DNA of 64,000 nt, taken from positions 40,816,677 through 40,880,676 of the forward strand of contig CM018051.1 of assembly GCA_008638375.1 (NCBI GenBank). Reading direction: 5' to 3'. Source of the stretch: Nyssa sinensis (Eukaryota > Streptophyta > Magnoliopsida > Cornales > Nyssaceae). Positions 1 through 37,500 of this stretch are shown piece by piece. The notes under the pieces are model-generated. The model saw only the letters and a program-made list of their open reading frames with translations. It was not told the DNA's origin and ran no database searches. The position numbers were made by a program, and so were the translations under genes. How positions within the stretch are numbered: the stretch's first letter is position 1; the number at the start of each line of letters is the position of its first letter.

Positions 1-50
1 TTTAGCTTTGCTACTGGTGCAAATGTCTCGGTGTAGTCAATACCATATGT

Positions 51-2544
51 CTAAGTGAACCCCTTTGCAACTAGGCGGGCTTTGTACCGTTCTACTGTAC
101 CATCCGCCTTGTACTTCACCATGAACACCCACTTACAACCCACTGGTTTCTTCCCCTTTGGCAAAGTCATCACCTCCCAAGTTCCATTTTTTTCCAATGC
201 CCTTATTTCTTCCATCACAGCTTCTCTCCATTTTGGAATTTTCAAAGCTTCTTGAATATTCTTAGGAATCTGGATTCTGTCAACGGTTAGACGTAAAAGT
301 ACGACACTTGGCAGAAAGAGCATTATAAGATACAAATTTTGAGATAGGGTGGGAAGTGCATGAACGAGGTTGTTTTCTAAGAGCAATAGATAAGTCATCA
401 AGATGTTTTACCTGGTCAGAATTGGATTTTGGCTCATGAGTAGTCGGAGCTATCACCGGTTCTGACTCTTTTGGTGCTTCGGATGCGAGAGTCTCATCGG
501 GCTTTGATTTAGGCCTCAGTTGAGTAGACAAGTGTCTCCCTGTCTGTTGGTTTTCCCACATCTCCCCCTAAGTTCAAGATTCCTTCTGTGTTGGACAAAG
601 AATGAGAGGATGTACTGTATGGGGTAGATTCAAAGATGGCAACATCGAAGTCTGTATCTGAGGGTCGAGTTTCTCTCAAGGACTCCCCCTGAAGCGAGTA
701 GTAGGGAGTATGCTAAAAAAATGTGATATCCAGACTAACATATAACTTCTGTGAAAGAGGGTTATAGCATTTGGAACCCTTCTGAGTGGGAGAGTAACCA
801 AGGAAGACACATTTGAGAGCTCTAGGATCCAACTTATTACGTTGGGGGGCGTGAACGTGGACAAACACTGTGGACCCAAAAACACGAAGTGGGAGAGAAG
901 AACTGAGTCGAGAATCAGGAAAGATCTCCTGGAATTTTTGGAGAGGGGTTGCAAATGAGAGAACCCGACTAGGCATTCGATCAATAAGGAATGCGGTGGT
1001 CAGAATGGCATCACTCCAAAAGTTACTTTTCATATGAGAGGTGAACTAGTAGGGCACGAGCTACCTCAAGAATATGTCGGTTTTTTCGTTCAGCAACCCC
1101 ATTTTGTTGGGGGGTGTGAACACAAGAACTTTGGTGAATAATACCTTTGTCTTGAAAATAAGGACTCAAAAAAGAGTTGAAGTACTCAGTGCCATTATCA
1201 GTACGAAGAATTTGGATTTTTGTGTGAAATTGGGTGTGAATCATATTGTAGAAGTTCATGAATACCGAACTAACCTCAAATTTATCGTTTAGTAAAAATA
1301 CCCAACAGAGACGAGAATGGTCATCAATAGATGTAATAAACCATTTTTTGTGGGTTCTATTGGGAACCCGTGAAGGCCCCCAAAGGTCACTTGTGAATCA
1401 GGGTAAAAGGCCGTGATGGTTTATAAGGGGATTTAGAAAAAGTAGTGCGATTATGTTTTGCAAGTTCACAAACTTCACATTGTAAATCCAAGGAATTTTT
1501 ATTCGAACAAAGTGACGGAAACACATGTTTTAAATATTGAAAACTAGGATGGCCCAATCATTTGTGCCATAACAAAAGATCACTATTCCTAGGACTAGAT
1601 GTAGAATTACAAATAGGAGGACGACACTGGTTACTCATGTAAGCGTCATCAAAATAGTAGAGCCCTTCGCACTCCTTAGCACTGCCAATTGTCTTCCCCG
1701 ATGATAGGTCCTGAAAAACACAATGAGAAGACAAAAAAATAACTGAGCAATGAGATTGTTTGGTTAGCTGACTAACAGACAACAGATTGCAAGAGAGATT
1801 AGGAACATGAAGGACAGACTCTAAAGTAATAAATTCAGAGATACGGATACTCCCCTTGCCAGCTACTGGGGATAAAGTACCATCTGCAATTTTTACTTTC
1901 AAGTTACCAGCACAAGGTGAATATGTGGAAAATAAATGATGGGCACTAGTCATATGGTCGGATGCACCAGAGTTAATAATCCAGGGAGTAAGGTGCAACG
2001 TGGTACTAAGAGCAGTCAAAAAGTTACCTTTGTGGGCTAAGGAACCTGATGGTAGTGGAGTAGAAGACGGACCCGAGGCTTGAAAGGTCGAAAAAAGAGC
2101 ATATAGCTTTTCTAGTTGCTCGGGGTTAAAACCCCCAATAAAGGTCGACTGAGTGTGATGAACTAGAGCACCTGTTTTTGCCTATTGTTCAGTTGAGGTC
2201 TGGTACCCGTGGGATTTGTTGGGCTGTCTGGGCTTCCAGTCAGCGGGCTTGCCATGTAAGGCCCAACAGGTATCTTTTGAATGGCCCGATTTTTTGCAAT
2301 GATCACAAAAGGGTTTTTAATTTTGTTTTGGGCTTGATCCAGTATGAGGCCCACGACTTGTATAGGCTGTTTCAAACCCAGGTGCAGTATTTTGCCTTGG
2401 GCCGGATGGCTTCGTTCCCAGACTTCTTCGATCCCAAGCAGTTACAAGAGCAGAGGCGTCGATGGCTTTACTCCCAAGCGCTGCTTTCTCCTTCAACATC
2501 ACCTTTCTTCTGCTTTCTTCCCGTCGAACCTCAGAGAACACCAT
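51..2544 (-). pseudogene. Decayed Copia gag-pol of element A
   Basis: Order on the minus strand is gag fragment, zinc knuckle, aspartic protease, GAG-pre-integrase, integrase core, linker and N-terminal RT, the normal Ty1/Copia order with integrase before RT. Intact products would package element RNA, cleave the polyprotein and integrate the cDNA. Frame changes lie between 2317 and 2265, in 1560-1260, between 1023 and 1033, and in 713-255. A weak reading frame at 561-280 is the low-complexity linker between integrase and RT. The gag N-terminus is missing because a TRIM-like segment takes its place upstream of 2543. No functional product is expected. Confidence 0.85.
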
Positions 2545-2718
2545 GTGAAATCACCAATTCATCTAAAAGCTTAAGCTATTAGAGAATGTGTAACTTTATT
2601 ATTATATTCTCTAACATGTCCACTCACGTGTGGCCAATTTGAGCCTAAACGTGTCAATTCAAATTTTCAGGGTGACTGTGAGATTTGAACTCAGGACCTT
2701 TTGCCTGCTGTGATACCA
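2544..2718 (-). repeat. TRIM-like segment spliced into Copia element A
   Basis: 2544-2615 (TGTGAAATCACC...CTCTAACA) resembles the LTR of the TRIM at 14229-14529: both share ATCACCAATT, AAAAGCTTAAGC and TTAGAGAATG. 2616-2718 resembles that TRIM's interior, with CTCACGTG, a TTGAACTC motif and a tRNA-Met PBS at its end. On the right, where the second TRIM LTR should begin, the Copia LTR begins instead. This looks like half a TRIM recombined with the Copia leader. Confidence 0.6.
2711..2718 (-). other. Primer-binding site (initiator tRNA-Met) of element A
   Basis: The minus strand reads TGGTATCA immediately after the LTR end CTCTACA. This is the usual start of plant Copia and TRIM primer-binding sites, complementary to the 3' end of initiator tRNA-Met. 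Confidence 0.75.
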
Positions 2719-2901
2719 TGTAGAGAAAAAGAGTAAAATCTTGTATATTCAATTGTATATTATTCACATACTTGGGTCCTTATTTAACATGTACAAAGAG
2801 AGCCAAAAAGGAAACAAAAAAATGTCAACCCTAAATAATCAGCCTAAATCTCTTACCACAATCTCCTCAAAATCCCCTTCAAATTATTCGGGATTTCCAC
2901 A
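2719..2901 (-). repeat. 5' LTR of Copia element A
   Basis: A 183-bp segment, TGTGGAAATC...TCTCTACA on the minus strand, has TG/CA ends and sits directly outside the PBS. Right of 2901 the sequence changes abruptly to Copia element B coding in the + frame, which fixes the outer edge. The partner LTR is left of the window, so a target duplication cannot be checked. Confidence 0.75.
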
Positions 2902-3558
2902 GAAAGTTAATTTACTTATCACATACACGGCCTGATATTGCTTTTACTGTGAGTTTGGTAAGCCAGTTTATGCACTCACCCTACGAGAAACATCTTGAAG
3001 CAGTTTACCGGATTCTCAGATACTTGAAAAGTACACCAGGCAAGGGTTTACTCTTCTAGAAGACCACACAGCAGAACATAGAGGCATACACTGATGCAGA
3101 TTGGGCAGGCTCAGTTATTGACAGGAGATCCATGTCAGGATATTGTACTTATGTCTGGGGAAATATGGTCACATGGCTGAAGCAAAAAACAGAATGTGGT
3201 TGCAAGGAGCAATGCCGAGGCAGAATATAAGGCTATGGCTAACTAAGTTTGTGAGATACTATGGCTGAAGAGAATTCTTGAAGAGCTGCGGATGCTGGTG
3301 AACATGCCCATGAAGTTTTATTGTGACAACAAAGTTGCCATAAGTATTGCTCAAAATCCAGTACAACATGATCGCACAAAGCATGTAGAGATTGACAGAC
3401 ACTTCATAAAAGAGAAGATTGATAGTGGAGATATTTGCTTGCCTTTTGTTCCTACTACTCAACAAATAGCTGATATCTTCACCAAATGACTTTTCAGACC
3501 TAGTTTTGAGCTCTTTGTAAGCAAGTTAGGCATGATAGATATCTACGCTCCAACTTGA
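2902..3558 (+). pseudogene. RNase H end of Copia pol (element B)
   Basis: Copia RNase H degrades the RNA strand of the RNA/DNA hybrid during reverse transcription. The Asp of TDADWAG, the Glu of AEAEY and the Asp of YCDNK are all still present. The frame is broken by a stop near 3058, a shift near 3195 and a stop at 3487. The C-terminal sequence ends SKLGMIDIYAPT at 3558, just before the purine tract, as is usual for this superfamily. Confidence 0.85.
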
Positions 3559-3565
3559 GCGGGGG

Positions 3566-3810
3566 TGTCGGATTTCTAGGGAATAAATTAGGAAATTCTA
3601 TTTTTTGCAAATAAAATCTGAAATTACTATTTTAGATTTTAGTAGTTTCTGTTTTCTAGCCTAGAGATCTGCTGATCTGATCTGATCTGATCTGATCTGA
3701 TTTGATTTGATTTGATCTGATCTGATCTGCTGGTTTGGTGGCCTTCCTCTCCTATTTATCTTGTATTCGTCTATCTTGAAATTCTATTAGAATGATTATT
3801 CTTCTTCTCA
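3566..3810 (+). repeat. 3' LTR of Copia element B
   Basis: It starts TGTCGGATTTC right after the purine-rich GAGCGGGGG tract and ends near CTTCTTCTCA at 3810. A pentanucleotide array lies inside it (3671-3729). The length of about 245 bp is normal for a short Copia LTR. The right end is placed by the CA dinucleotide and is less certain than the left. Confidence 0.7.
3671..3729. repeat. (TGATC)n / (TGATT)n pentanucleotide array in an LTR
   Basis: About eleven tandem 5-mers, first TGATC, then TGATT, then TGATC again. A block of the T-variant inside the array suggests slippage after one mutated unit. Confidence 0.9.
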
Positions 3811-3847
3811 AAAAAACCTTCATATAGAATATATATGTACGCATGTG

Positions 3848-3878
<31 letters not shown>

Positions 3879-5180
3879 CCAAAAAAGAGAACTAAGGAGA
3901 AGAGAAGAGAAAGAAGAAAAAAGTAGAAAATGTGTTCATAATGTGTCTGGAACGTGTTTGACGCTCTTTTTTTGAGTGTTCGACACGTGTCTAGAAAGTA
4001 TTCGAAGAGTATCAGTGTTCGACACAGACATGTGAGCCAAAATACAGTGTCTGTGCTTCATAGCTTTTGAGTAGTGGTTAAGGTGGCATATTTTTACAAT
4101 CCAATATCAATGAAATAAGCAAATTGGTTCCATCAAATCTCAATGAAACAAGCAAATTGACTCCAAACTTCACCAGAGTCATTTGACTTTTAAAAATCAT
4201 ATGGTTAAGATCTTAAGCAGCACTCGACGATTAGTGAACACAATTTGAAATTAAGTGAATACATGGGAGAAAATTTTCAAAAGGAAGATATTCAATAAAG
4301 CCGTTTTCCTCCAAATCCATCTCCATGATTGTTACATCCCTCTCCTCCATTTGCTTGATTCCCAGGCAGATGCTGAAAACTGGTCCTGTACAATGGCTTC
4401 AAAGAGTAGTATATTCTCCATTGCCTGATGTAGCCCACCATTTTTATAACCCACCGTCCTTGCAACTCAAAATGTGAACAAGAAATAAAGTAGCCATATA
4501 GCCATCAGGCCCAAAAACTTTCTTCGCTTTATTTCCAAATATCTCATAATTTTCTTTTCAACTATGCAAGATTTATTTCATGTTTCATAGATTTTAAAGA
4601 TCACTACATCATTCTCAGAAGTGGTGCATTAATTTTTTAATCGGAAGGGATCAGTGATGACTTAGTAATGCAAATTTTTAGTCAATGTTTCAAATTAAAA
4701 CTTTTCTATTTTTAACAATAACTTAAATCAACAAGAATGTGTTATAATGAATGAATCATTAGAAATGTCATTGCACATAATGGAAATTTGTGATGGTATA
4801 TATATTTGTCAAATGCCTGTATGCTTGGAGTGGAGATTTTTAGGCAGTGCTTTGAATTTGCACTTTACATTATGATGCCCTTGCCTAAAGTTTGCTGTAA
4901 TGTTTTCTTGGCCTATGTCTCAATTGTTTTCTAATGAACCTTAATCCCTATGTTTGACTTTATCATTTCTCAAGTTGTACTGTACCAGTTTCCTTGTGGC
5001 CTGTTGTCATCTCCCAAAATGGGAATCTGTGGGAAAAACTCTAGTCATTGTCTTTTTGCCTCCTTAAGTGGATGCTATCCTTTAAGCAGTGGTATGGTGT
5101 GCCACCCCCAAAAGGACAATTTACCCCGAGTTATTATATTACAATTAATTTTTATTAATATTCTTGTTTTCCTCTTGCAG
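3811..5180. other. RLK intron sequence without exons
   Basis: No LRR-coding segment with flanking AG/GT is visible here. It holds an (AT)n run at 3851-3878, a MITE fragment near 3930-4066 and AT-rich unique-looking sequence, and ends with the pyrimidine tract and CAG that open the exon at 5181. The earlier RLK exons are therefore left of the window. Confidence 0.7.
3930..4066 (-). mobile_element. Fragment of MULE-like MITE (second copy of the family at 26371-26758)
   Basis: The segment has repeated GTGTCTGGAACGTGTTTGACGC-like and GTTCGACAC motifs and ends ACAGTGTCTGTGCTTCAT. The reverse complement of that end matches the left end of the element at 26371 (ATGAAGCACGGATAC, then TTTTGGCTCACGTGTC). 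Only one end is preserved. Confidence 0.55.
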
Positions 5181-31754
<26,574 letters not shown>

Positions 31755-32102
31755 GACCCCAATAAGTCTTATATACTTGGAAAAAAAATATTTGAGCATA
31801 TATATATATATATATGTATATAGATCATAGACACACACAAAACAAAGATATTGTTTTGCAATTTGGGGGAATGTAAAATGGGTTTTATACCTTATTTTCC
31901 AATGAAACTTGTAAATATAAGAGAAATTTGATTTTTATATCAATTAGGCAGTTACTGCTTGCAATCTGTTTATTGTGTATAACTTAAAGAAGGTTTCTAG
32001 AATTTTAGAATCTCCTTGTCGTCTCACTAGAGTGTGTCTTGCCGCGTGGTTAAAAGACATATATATGTATAATAAGTTGTTTTATGATGGTAATGTCAGA
32101 TA
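31755..32102 (+). other. 3' UTR and end of the receptor-kinase gene
   Basis: AT-rich sequence after the stop with AATAAG at 31760, an (AT)n run near 31799-31817 and several A/T-rich polyadenylation-like motifs around 31890-31940. The exact cleavage site cannot be fixed from sequence. Confidence 0.45.
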
Positions 32103-32606
32103 TAAGAATGGCAACAAAGTGGGTTTGGAGTGGGGTGACCCTTTCCTAATCCCGATCTCATTTATATTTTTCACACCCGATCTCGTCCTGTTCTGTTTAG
32201 AGGTTTACCCTGATCCTGATTCTGTTTATATTCTCTGACTTCAGCCCGTCCCTTCCCGAACTCTGATATATATATTTTTTAAGTAAGTTAAAACTTTTAT
32301 TTTGATAAGTAAATTAATTTTTTTTGTTGCCAAAATAACTAATACAAGAAAAAATATATGAGTGTGATATGAAAAACTTTAAAACTAATTTTATATAGTG
32401 TTGTTTATTAGTAAATATAGTGTATATAAGAATAAATAAAAAACTTAATATATAAATAGGGGGTCGGGGTCGGGGTAAGGTGACTATTCCCCGAACTCGT
32501 CCCAAATTTGACGGGGTTTTAAAAGCCACACTCCGATCTCGTTCCGATCTCATTTATGAGTACTTCATATCCGCCCCATTAGGGGCGGAGCAAATTACCA
32601 CCCCTA
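32103..32606. mobile_element. hAT-type MITE, 504 bp
   Basis: Perfect 8-bp target duplication GTCAGATA at 32095-32102 and 32607-32614. Ends TAAGAATGGCAACAAAG and, reverse-complemented, TAGGGGTGGTAATTTGC are hAT-like TIRs. Subterminal GGGGTCGGGGTCGGGG and CCCGATCTC motifs. No coding. It starts about 350 bp after the receptor-kinase stop codon. Confidence 0.88.
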
Positions 32607-32614
32607 GTCAGATA

Positions 32615-32829
32615 GGTATGCAAACCCAGTTTAGGGGTTGGTAAAGAGAAAAAGTAGTATTTCACATCATCAGATGCCAAGGATTCTTGAATTCACCAAA
32701 TAGGGGGAGAGGGGGAGTCAATTCATGATACAATGTCTCGTCTTCTCATATGTAGTTTTGTTTTTGAGGCATCGTTCTAACCAACTCACCTACCTTACTG
32801 GTTCCATAAACATATATTTTACAACTTAT
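32615..32829. other. Unassigned sequence between MITE and Tat-like LTR
   Basis: Short AT-rich stretch with a GGGGGAGAGGGGGAG run near 32704. I see nothing definite. Confidence 0.4.
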
Positions 32830-33402
32830 ATATACTAGTACAATGAAAAAGATTGTATCTAGATTTAAATGGTAAAAAGACAAGAATAAGATCAAAAAGC
32901 TTTCATCCCACTCTTATATAATCCAATGCATATATATTGATTGATGCCGATTTCTTACTAAGTGATCAACGATTTAGATCTTTCACCAAGGTAGTTACAA
33001 AAAGCGATCAATGGATCATCAGAGGAGGTCCGGTAAAGAAGCCTCCGATGATTAAGTTAGTAGCTTGAAAAAGGAACTATTGTAATGTGTGTGAGGAATG
33101 AAGAGAGCGTATTTGTTTGAATTAGGGTTCCATCTCTTTATAAGTGATGACTTTCCTTCTTGATAAGATCTCCCTTTGAAGAGGTAGGGATTCATATCAA
33201 TCTCGTAGTATTCAGTTTCCTTATTGGACTCTATTACCGTCTTCGGTACCATCAATTTGAATGACTAAAGTCAAAGTGTTCACAACAACTCTAGCTTGCA
33301 AGGTCCAAGCTTCAAATCTCTGATTTGAGCTTCACATCTGCGATCTGAGCTTTCATGTGTCATCATCCGCTTAGGGTGACTAATTATAGGTATACTAGTT
33401 AC
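32830..33402 (-). repeat. Putative 3' LTR of a Tat-like Gypsy element
   Basis: On the minus strand a TATA-like CTTATAAAG (33144-33136) is followed by leader-like sequence, and the right edge abuts a G7 purine tract (33404-33410 on the minus strand), which looks like a PPT. Edges are approximate; clear TG/CA ends were not found. Confidence 0.45.
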
Positions 33403-33867
33403 TCCCCCCCTAGGCCTTAGATCTCCAAACTTTCTTGATCTGAGGCTATAGTTCCGAGCTCTAAATTTTGTACAATCCCCTTAATTATTACGACGGTCGT
33501 TATTTTGTATTTCGAAGGGCTAACTATTATGTCACCTCGTGAACCGATCATGCATTAATAACCTGCCACTTAATTAAAGCCGTCACTTTAGAAATCGAGG
33601 GCAGTTATTGTCCCTCGATTACAATGAGAGATTTGCTTATAAAATCGAAACCCCACCTGCAAATGAAGATTTTAGATTCTCTTTTTCTCTGTTCACCTAA
33701 GGCGATTTCTGACTGAGTTCATCCATCCCCGATGACGGTCTTCTTTGGGTTTTAAGCTCTTCGAGTAGGTCAAAGTTCCTCTTGTCTTCTTCTTCGTCCT
33801 AACTTTTTACCTCTCTATTTCTTTTTATTATTTCCCCTTGTTATTTTATAAGAACAAAAAAGGGAAA

Positions 33868-35774
33868 ATGTATGCACCAGATGAGGAACATATTAGACTT
33901 AGTGTATCGAACCGTATTCAGTCTGAGGGATCTGATGAAGAGATTCTAGGCTCTCAAAAAGTTGGTGTGTTGATAATTGGGGTGCTCTTGAGCCCAGGGA
34001 CCCTGAGTCTAGCCACTTCACCTCTGATGCCTTAGACGTATTAAAGGCCACCTATAATATTCTAGAGACTATTTTCTGTAAGGTACCAAAGCAATCTGAA
34101 CACCCACGTACTAGGGGGCCTAGGGAAACCTGTGTGTATGAGGAATGGTTTGAAATAGGTTTTAGATTTCCATTTCACCCATTCCTTAAATGATTTTTTA
34201 GTTTTTATAGCATATGCCCCACTGATTTGAATGTCAATGGCTGGGGGCAACTCATGGCCTTTCTAGTTTTGTCCTTACAACATAACATAGAGCTCAATCT
34301 CAACCTTCTAAGATGTAATATCGACCTCAAGAAGACTTCAGAAGGTCTATATTATATCTCATTCCCTTCCCAATTCAAACCTCTAACCTCTGTGCCATCT
34401 TTCAATAAGACCTGAAAGAAATGGTTTTTTTTTTTTTTTGTTACCGAGCTTCATTAGGGTTATCCTTCGGATCTTGGGTAGGACTGGTGAGGCTTGTATT
34501 TTTATTTTGTTGTAAGGCATGAAAACTCATTTTCACTTCGGGGGACTAATCACTTGTATTGTTAGATATTAAGCAGTTTTGAATACCAAAGGCTACACTA
34601 AGTTGACCCTCGACTGTCAGACCATACTTCGGAAAAGTCCTGAAGCCAACTTGTTAGTCTCACAACAAAGTTCTGAGTGTGAAGTACTTGGTGAAGGTTA
34701 GATTGATTAAGTCACCGGACATAGATCTGCATAAGCAAGTACTGTCAAGTGTTCGGTCCCCTTAAGAAGAAAATGGTGGCAGTTGGGGTGCCCACGACTT
34801 CAATTTTAGCCAAATGAGTAGCCTTGGCTGATGGCTCCTCCTCGGAGAGGATAAAGTTAGAATGAGTTGCTCGGCGTTTAGAGGCTTTGCCTCCTATGGT
34901 GGAGCTATCTGATTCTCTAGTGGTTCCAAGTTTCGATGTGGCTAGGACCTCTACCCTTTCATCATCCCGAAGTAGGGGAAGAAGTTATAGCCCCGGCCTA
35001 GAAGAGAGATGTCTCAACTCAGTCATTGGGAGAGAATGACTTGCTATTGTCTTCAATCGATGATGCTCTTAGGTTAGCTTGGATTTGAGCTGGAGCAAGA
35101 TCCTTAGAGAATTGGCTCAGGTTAACATCACCCAATCCATTCACGTTACGTTCATCTCTCTGACCAGGGTAAGCACTTGTTATCATTGTTAGTTCCATAT
35201 CTGTATTCCACATACTTAAATAAAATTCTTCATTTTACAAGCATGTCACATAATAGTTGCCTTGGGCAGAATTAGGTACGAGTCCCATGACTTGGAGGCT
35301 CAGTTCTAGCTTCAACTTTTGAGCACCACTAAGGTCGCCAATATGAACAATGAGTTGAAAAATAAGCTTGAAAATACTAAGGTGGAGCTTGGAATTGCCC
35401 AATCTATAGCAGATAGATTAAAAGAATAGCTGATTGAGTCCTCCAATGTTGTTTTGATTTGGGACTTAGAAATCACTTATTTGAGAAATATAGTTAATGA
35501 CCTGAAGAGACATGTTTTCGAGCTGAAATCTTACCTTTCCATTGCAGAAAGTACAACTTCTGAGGTTGGGAAAAGACATACTATGGAGATAGAGCTTGCC
35601 AAGGTTGCTGCGGTGGAAGAACATAAGAAAAAGATCTTGAAGCTTGGAAATTGATTTGTTTTTTACGGTTACAACATCTGTCTCAAGAAGTTGGTCAAGG
35701 CATATCTCGAGGTCGACACTGACATCTTGGATGGGATTGAAGTTGAAGCTGATGAGGACGAGGACTCAGAATAA
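33868..35774 (+). pseudogene. Gag-like / 'putative gypsy type transposon' ORF, antisense to pol
   Basis: Starts ATG at 33868 (MYAPDEEHIRLSVSNRI). The middle reads EEWFEIGFRFPFHPFLK and ICPTDLNVNGWGQLMAFLVL (34137-34270), the pattern I know from the plant family annotated as putative gypsy-type transposon protein (Pfam Transposase_28). The C-terminal part (35270-35774) is helical and charged, coiled-coil-like (NNELKNKLENTKVELGI, YLRNIVNDLKRHVFELKSYL), and ends in an acidic tail (EADEDEDSE). Stops and frameshifts break it at several points, for example 34033, 34194 and 34414. Function unknown. Confidence 0.6.
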
Positions 35775-36076
35775 TGAAGTCCCTTATTCAGTGTAGTATT
35801 ATTTTTTCTTTCCTCTATAATAACTTTCTTGAACAATGGTTAATGTAAAACCACTTTTATGAGAAATCAATTTACGAGTATTTTGATCAGAATGTGGTTT
35901 CACTTTGTTTTATGGTTTTTGAAAGCTATTCTATTGTCTAGAGTATGACACCTATGAGATTAGAGTGTTCAATAAATTTTCACATTCTTAGTTGGCTATT
36001 GTTTCGAACTGTAATGTTTAAGCCTTTAAATTTGTCAACAAATAATTTAGACTTATAAACATTCAGAGTTAGCTAG

Positions 36077-36660
36077 GACCTGTTGATACTTGCAAATTTT
36101 TACTAGATTTTGTAGGCCGTCATTATTTAGAGCTGTAATATCCCAAGCCCTCAGGTTGCATGGAATTTAAAGCTAGTTAGGGACCTGTTGACACTTGTAA
36201 ATGTTTACAAGATTTTATAGGTCATCTTTGTTCAGAGCTATAACATCTCGAGCCCTTAGGCTTCGTGGAATTTAAAGTAGTTTGGACCTGTAGACACTTG
36301 TAAATGTTTACAAGATTTTATAAGTTGTATTGTGCAGAGTTTTAACATCCAGAATCCTTAGGCTTTGTAGAATTTAAAGTTGTTTGGACCTGTAGACATT
36401 TGTAAATGTTTACAAGATTTTATAAGTTGTCATTGTTCAGAGCTATAACATCCCAAGCCCTTAGGCTTCGTGTAATTTAAAGTTGTTTGGACTTGTAGAC
36501 ACTTGTAAATGTTTAAAAGATTTTATAGGTCGTATGGATCAGAGATGTAACATCCTGAGCCCTTAGGCTTCGTAAAATTTAAAGATATTTGGACCTGTAG
36601 ACAGTTGTAAAATATACAAGATCTCATAAGTCGTGAAAATTGGAGATCTTTATTAATAAT
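36077..36660. repeat. Tandem repeats, six units of 102-105 bp
   Basis: GACCTGTAGACACTTGTAAATG-like starts occur at 36077, 36182, 36285, 36387, 36490 and 36592. Each unit also carries GTAACATCC-like and CCCTTAGGCTTCGT motifs. The array lies between the antisense ORF and pol of the Tat-like element. Confidence 0.9.
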
Positions 36661-37124
36661 ACTTTCTTAAGTGTTCTATGTTCCATGGCCTTTTCCATAG
36701 AGGTCTTCTGTCACGACCCGAAACCCACCTTATGCAGATCTCGTGTTGTGGGGCCGACCTAATGGCCGTCCCTACTTTTTTCATTCTTTGTATCCATGAC
36801 AACAATATAAAATGTAAACTTAACAATAATTTAGCGAAAGTCTTAATACAAAATATTGTTTAACAACTAAAATGTAAATCGACATAAAACTTAAACATAA
36901 TGCCATTCTTAGGTGGTGAGTACATGGGAGAAACTACGTCACTTCTAACATATTCCTTAAACTGTCCCCCTATGCTCTTGGACTCCTACTGTGGTCCTGC
37001 AGCATCCTTACCTGAAAATATAATAAGTTGGGGTAAGCTAAACGAAGCTCAGTAAGTAAATTTCCATCACTCTGCCATGGGTCAGGGTCAACATAGAAAT
37101 AACATAATCTGAGATAAGAATATG

Positions 37125-37500
37125 ATAGCCAATCATGAAATAGAATGCTATTATAGCCAATAAAATAGAACACCTCAATAACCAATAAAACAGAATGCCA
37201 ACATAGCCAATAGGATAGGACGTCTTAATAATCAATGGAATGGAATAGCCACGTAGTCAATAAGACAGAACATCTCAACAGTTAATAGAATGGAATATCA
37301 ACGTGGCTAATAAGACAAAACATCTCAACAGTCAGTAGAATATCAACGTAGTCAATAAGACAGAACATCTCAATAGTCAATAAAATATCAACATAATCAA
37401 TAAGACAGAACATCTCAACGGTCAATAGAATAGTACGTTACCATAGCCAATGGAGTAGCACATTATAATAGCCAATGAATGAGAATGTCACAATAGTCAC
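37125..37500. repeat. Degenerate minisatellite in solo LTR
   Basis: Units of about 50-60 bp built on ATAGCCAATAARACAGAACA and TCTCAACAGTCAATAGAAT, six or more copies. Confidence 0.8.

Larger units (their letters stand above)
1..2901 (-). mobile_element. Copia retrotransposon A, partial, minus strand (LTR to start of reverse transcriptase)
   Basis: Minus-strand reading runs LTR (2901-2719), primer-binding site, a gag remnant, zinc knuckle, protease, integrase and the first part of reverse transcriptase, which leaves the window at its left edge. Gag C-terminus is at 2544-2317, followed in another frame by a CX2CX4HX4C knuckle (CDHCKKSGHSKDTC, near 2310-2265). The protease region 2019-1558 has NSGASDHM where the family has DSGA, so the catalytic Asp is lost. 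Integrase 1259-713 keeps the typical QQNGVAERK segment. RT begins about 255 with WEV..KPVGCKWVF and KARLVAKGFT. The frame breaks several times, so it is a dead copy. It lies in an intron of the receptor kinase, antisense to that gene, and is inserted in Copia element B. Rest of pol and the other LTR are outside the window. Confidence 0.9.
2902..3810 (+). mobile_element. Copia retrotransposon B, 3' end (RT C-terminus, RNase H, PPT, LTR)
   Basis: Plus-strand coding resumes mid-protein at 2902 with [13 protein letters not shown], the segment just after the RT core. RNase H follows: AYTDADWAGS near 3090, NAEAEYKAMA near 3210 after a frameshift, FYCDNKVAI near 3316, and TKHVEIDRHFIKEK before TTQQIADIFTK at 3489. 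Stops and one frameshift show it is dead. A purine tract precedes the LTR at 3566. The 5' part is displaced to the left of element A, probably beyond the window. Sense relative to the receptor kinase. Confidence 0.88.

Noticed and set aside
3811..5180. Possible upstream LRR exons of the receptor kinase
   Set aside because: No LxxLxLxxN pattern flanked by AG and GT was found; the upstream exons are taken to be left of the window.
36077..36660. Regular repeats that might suggest a CRISPR-like array
   Set aside because: Units of about 103 bp are contiguous tandem repeats without unique spacers, in a plant retroelement.
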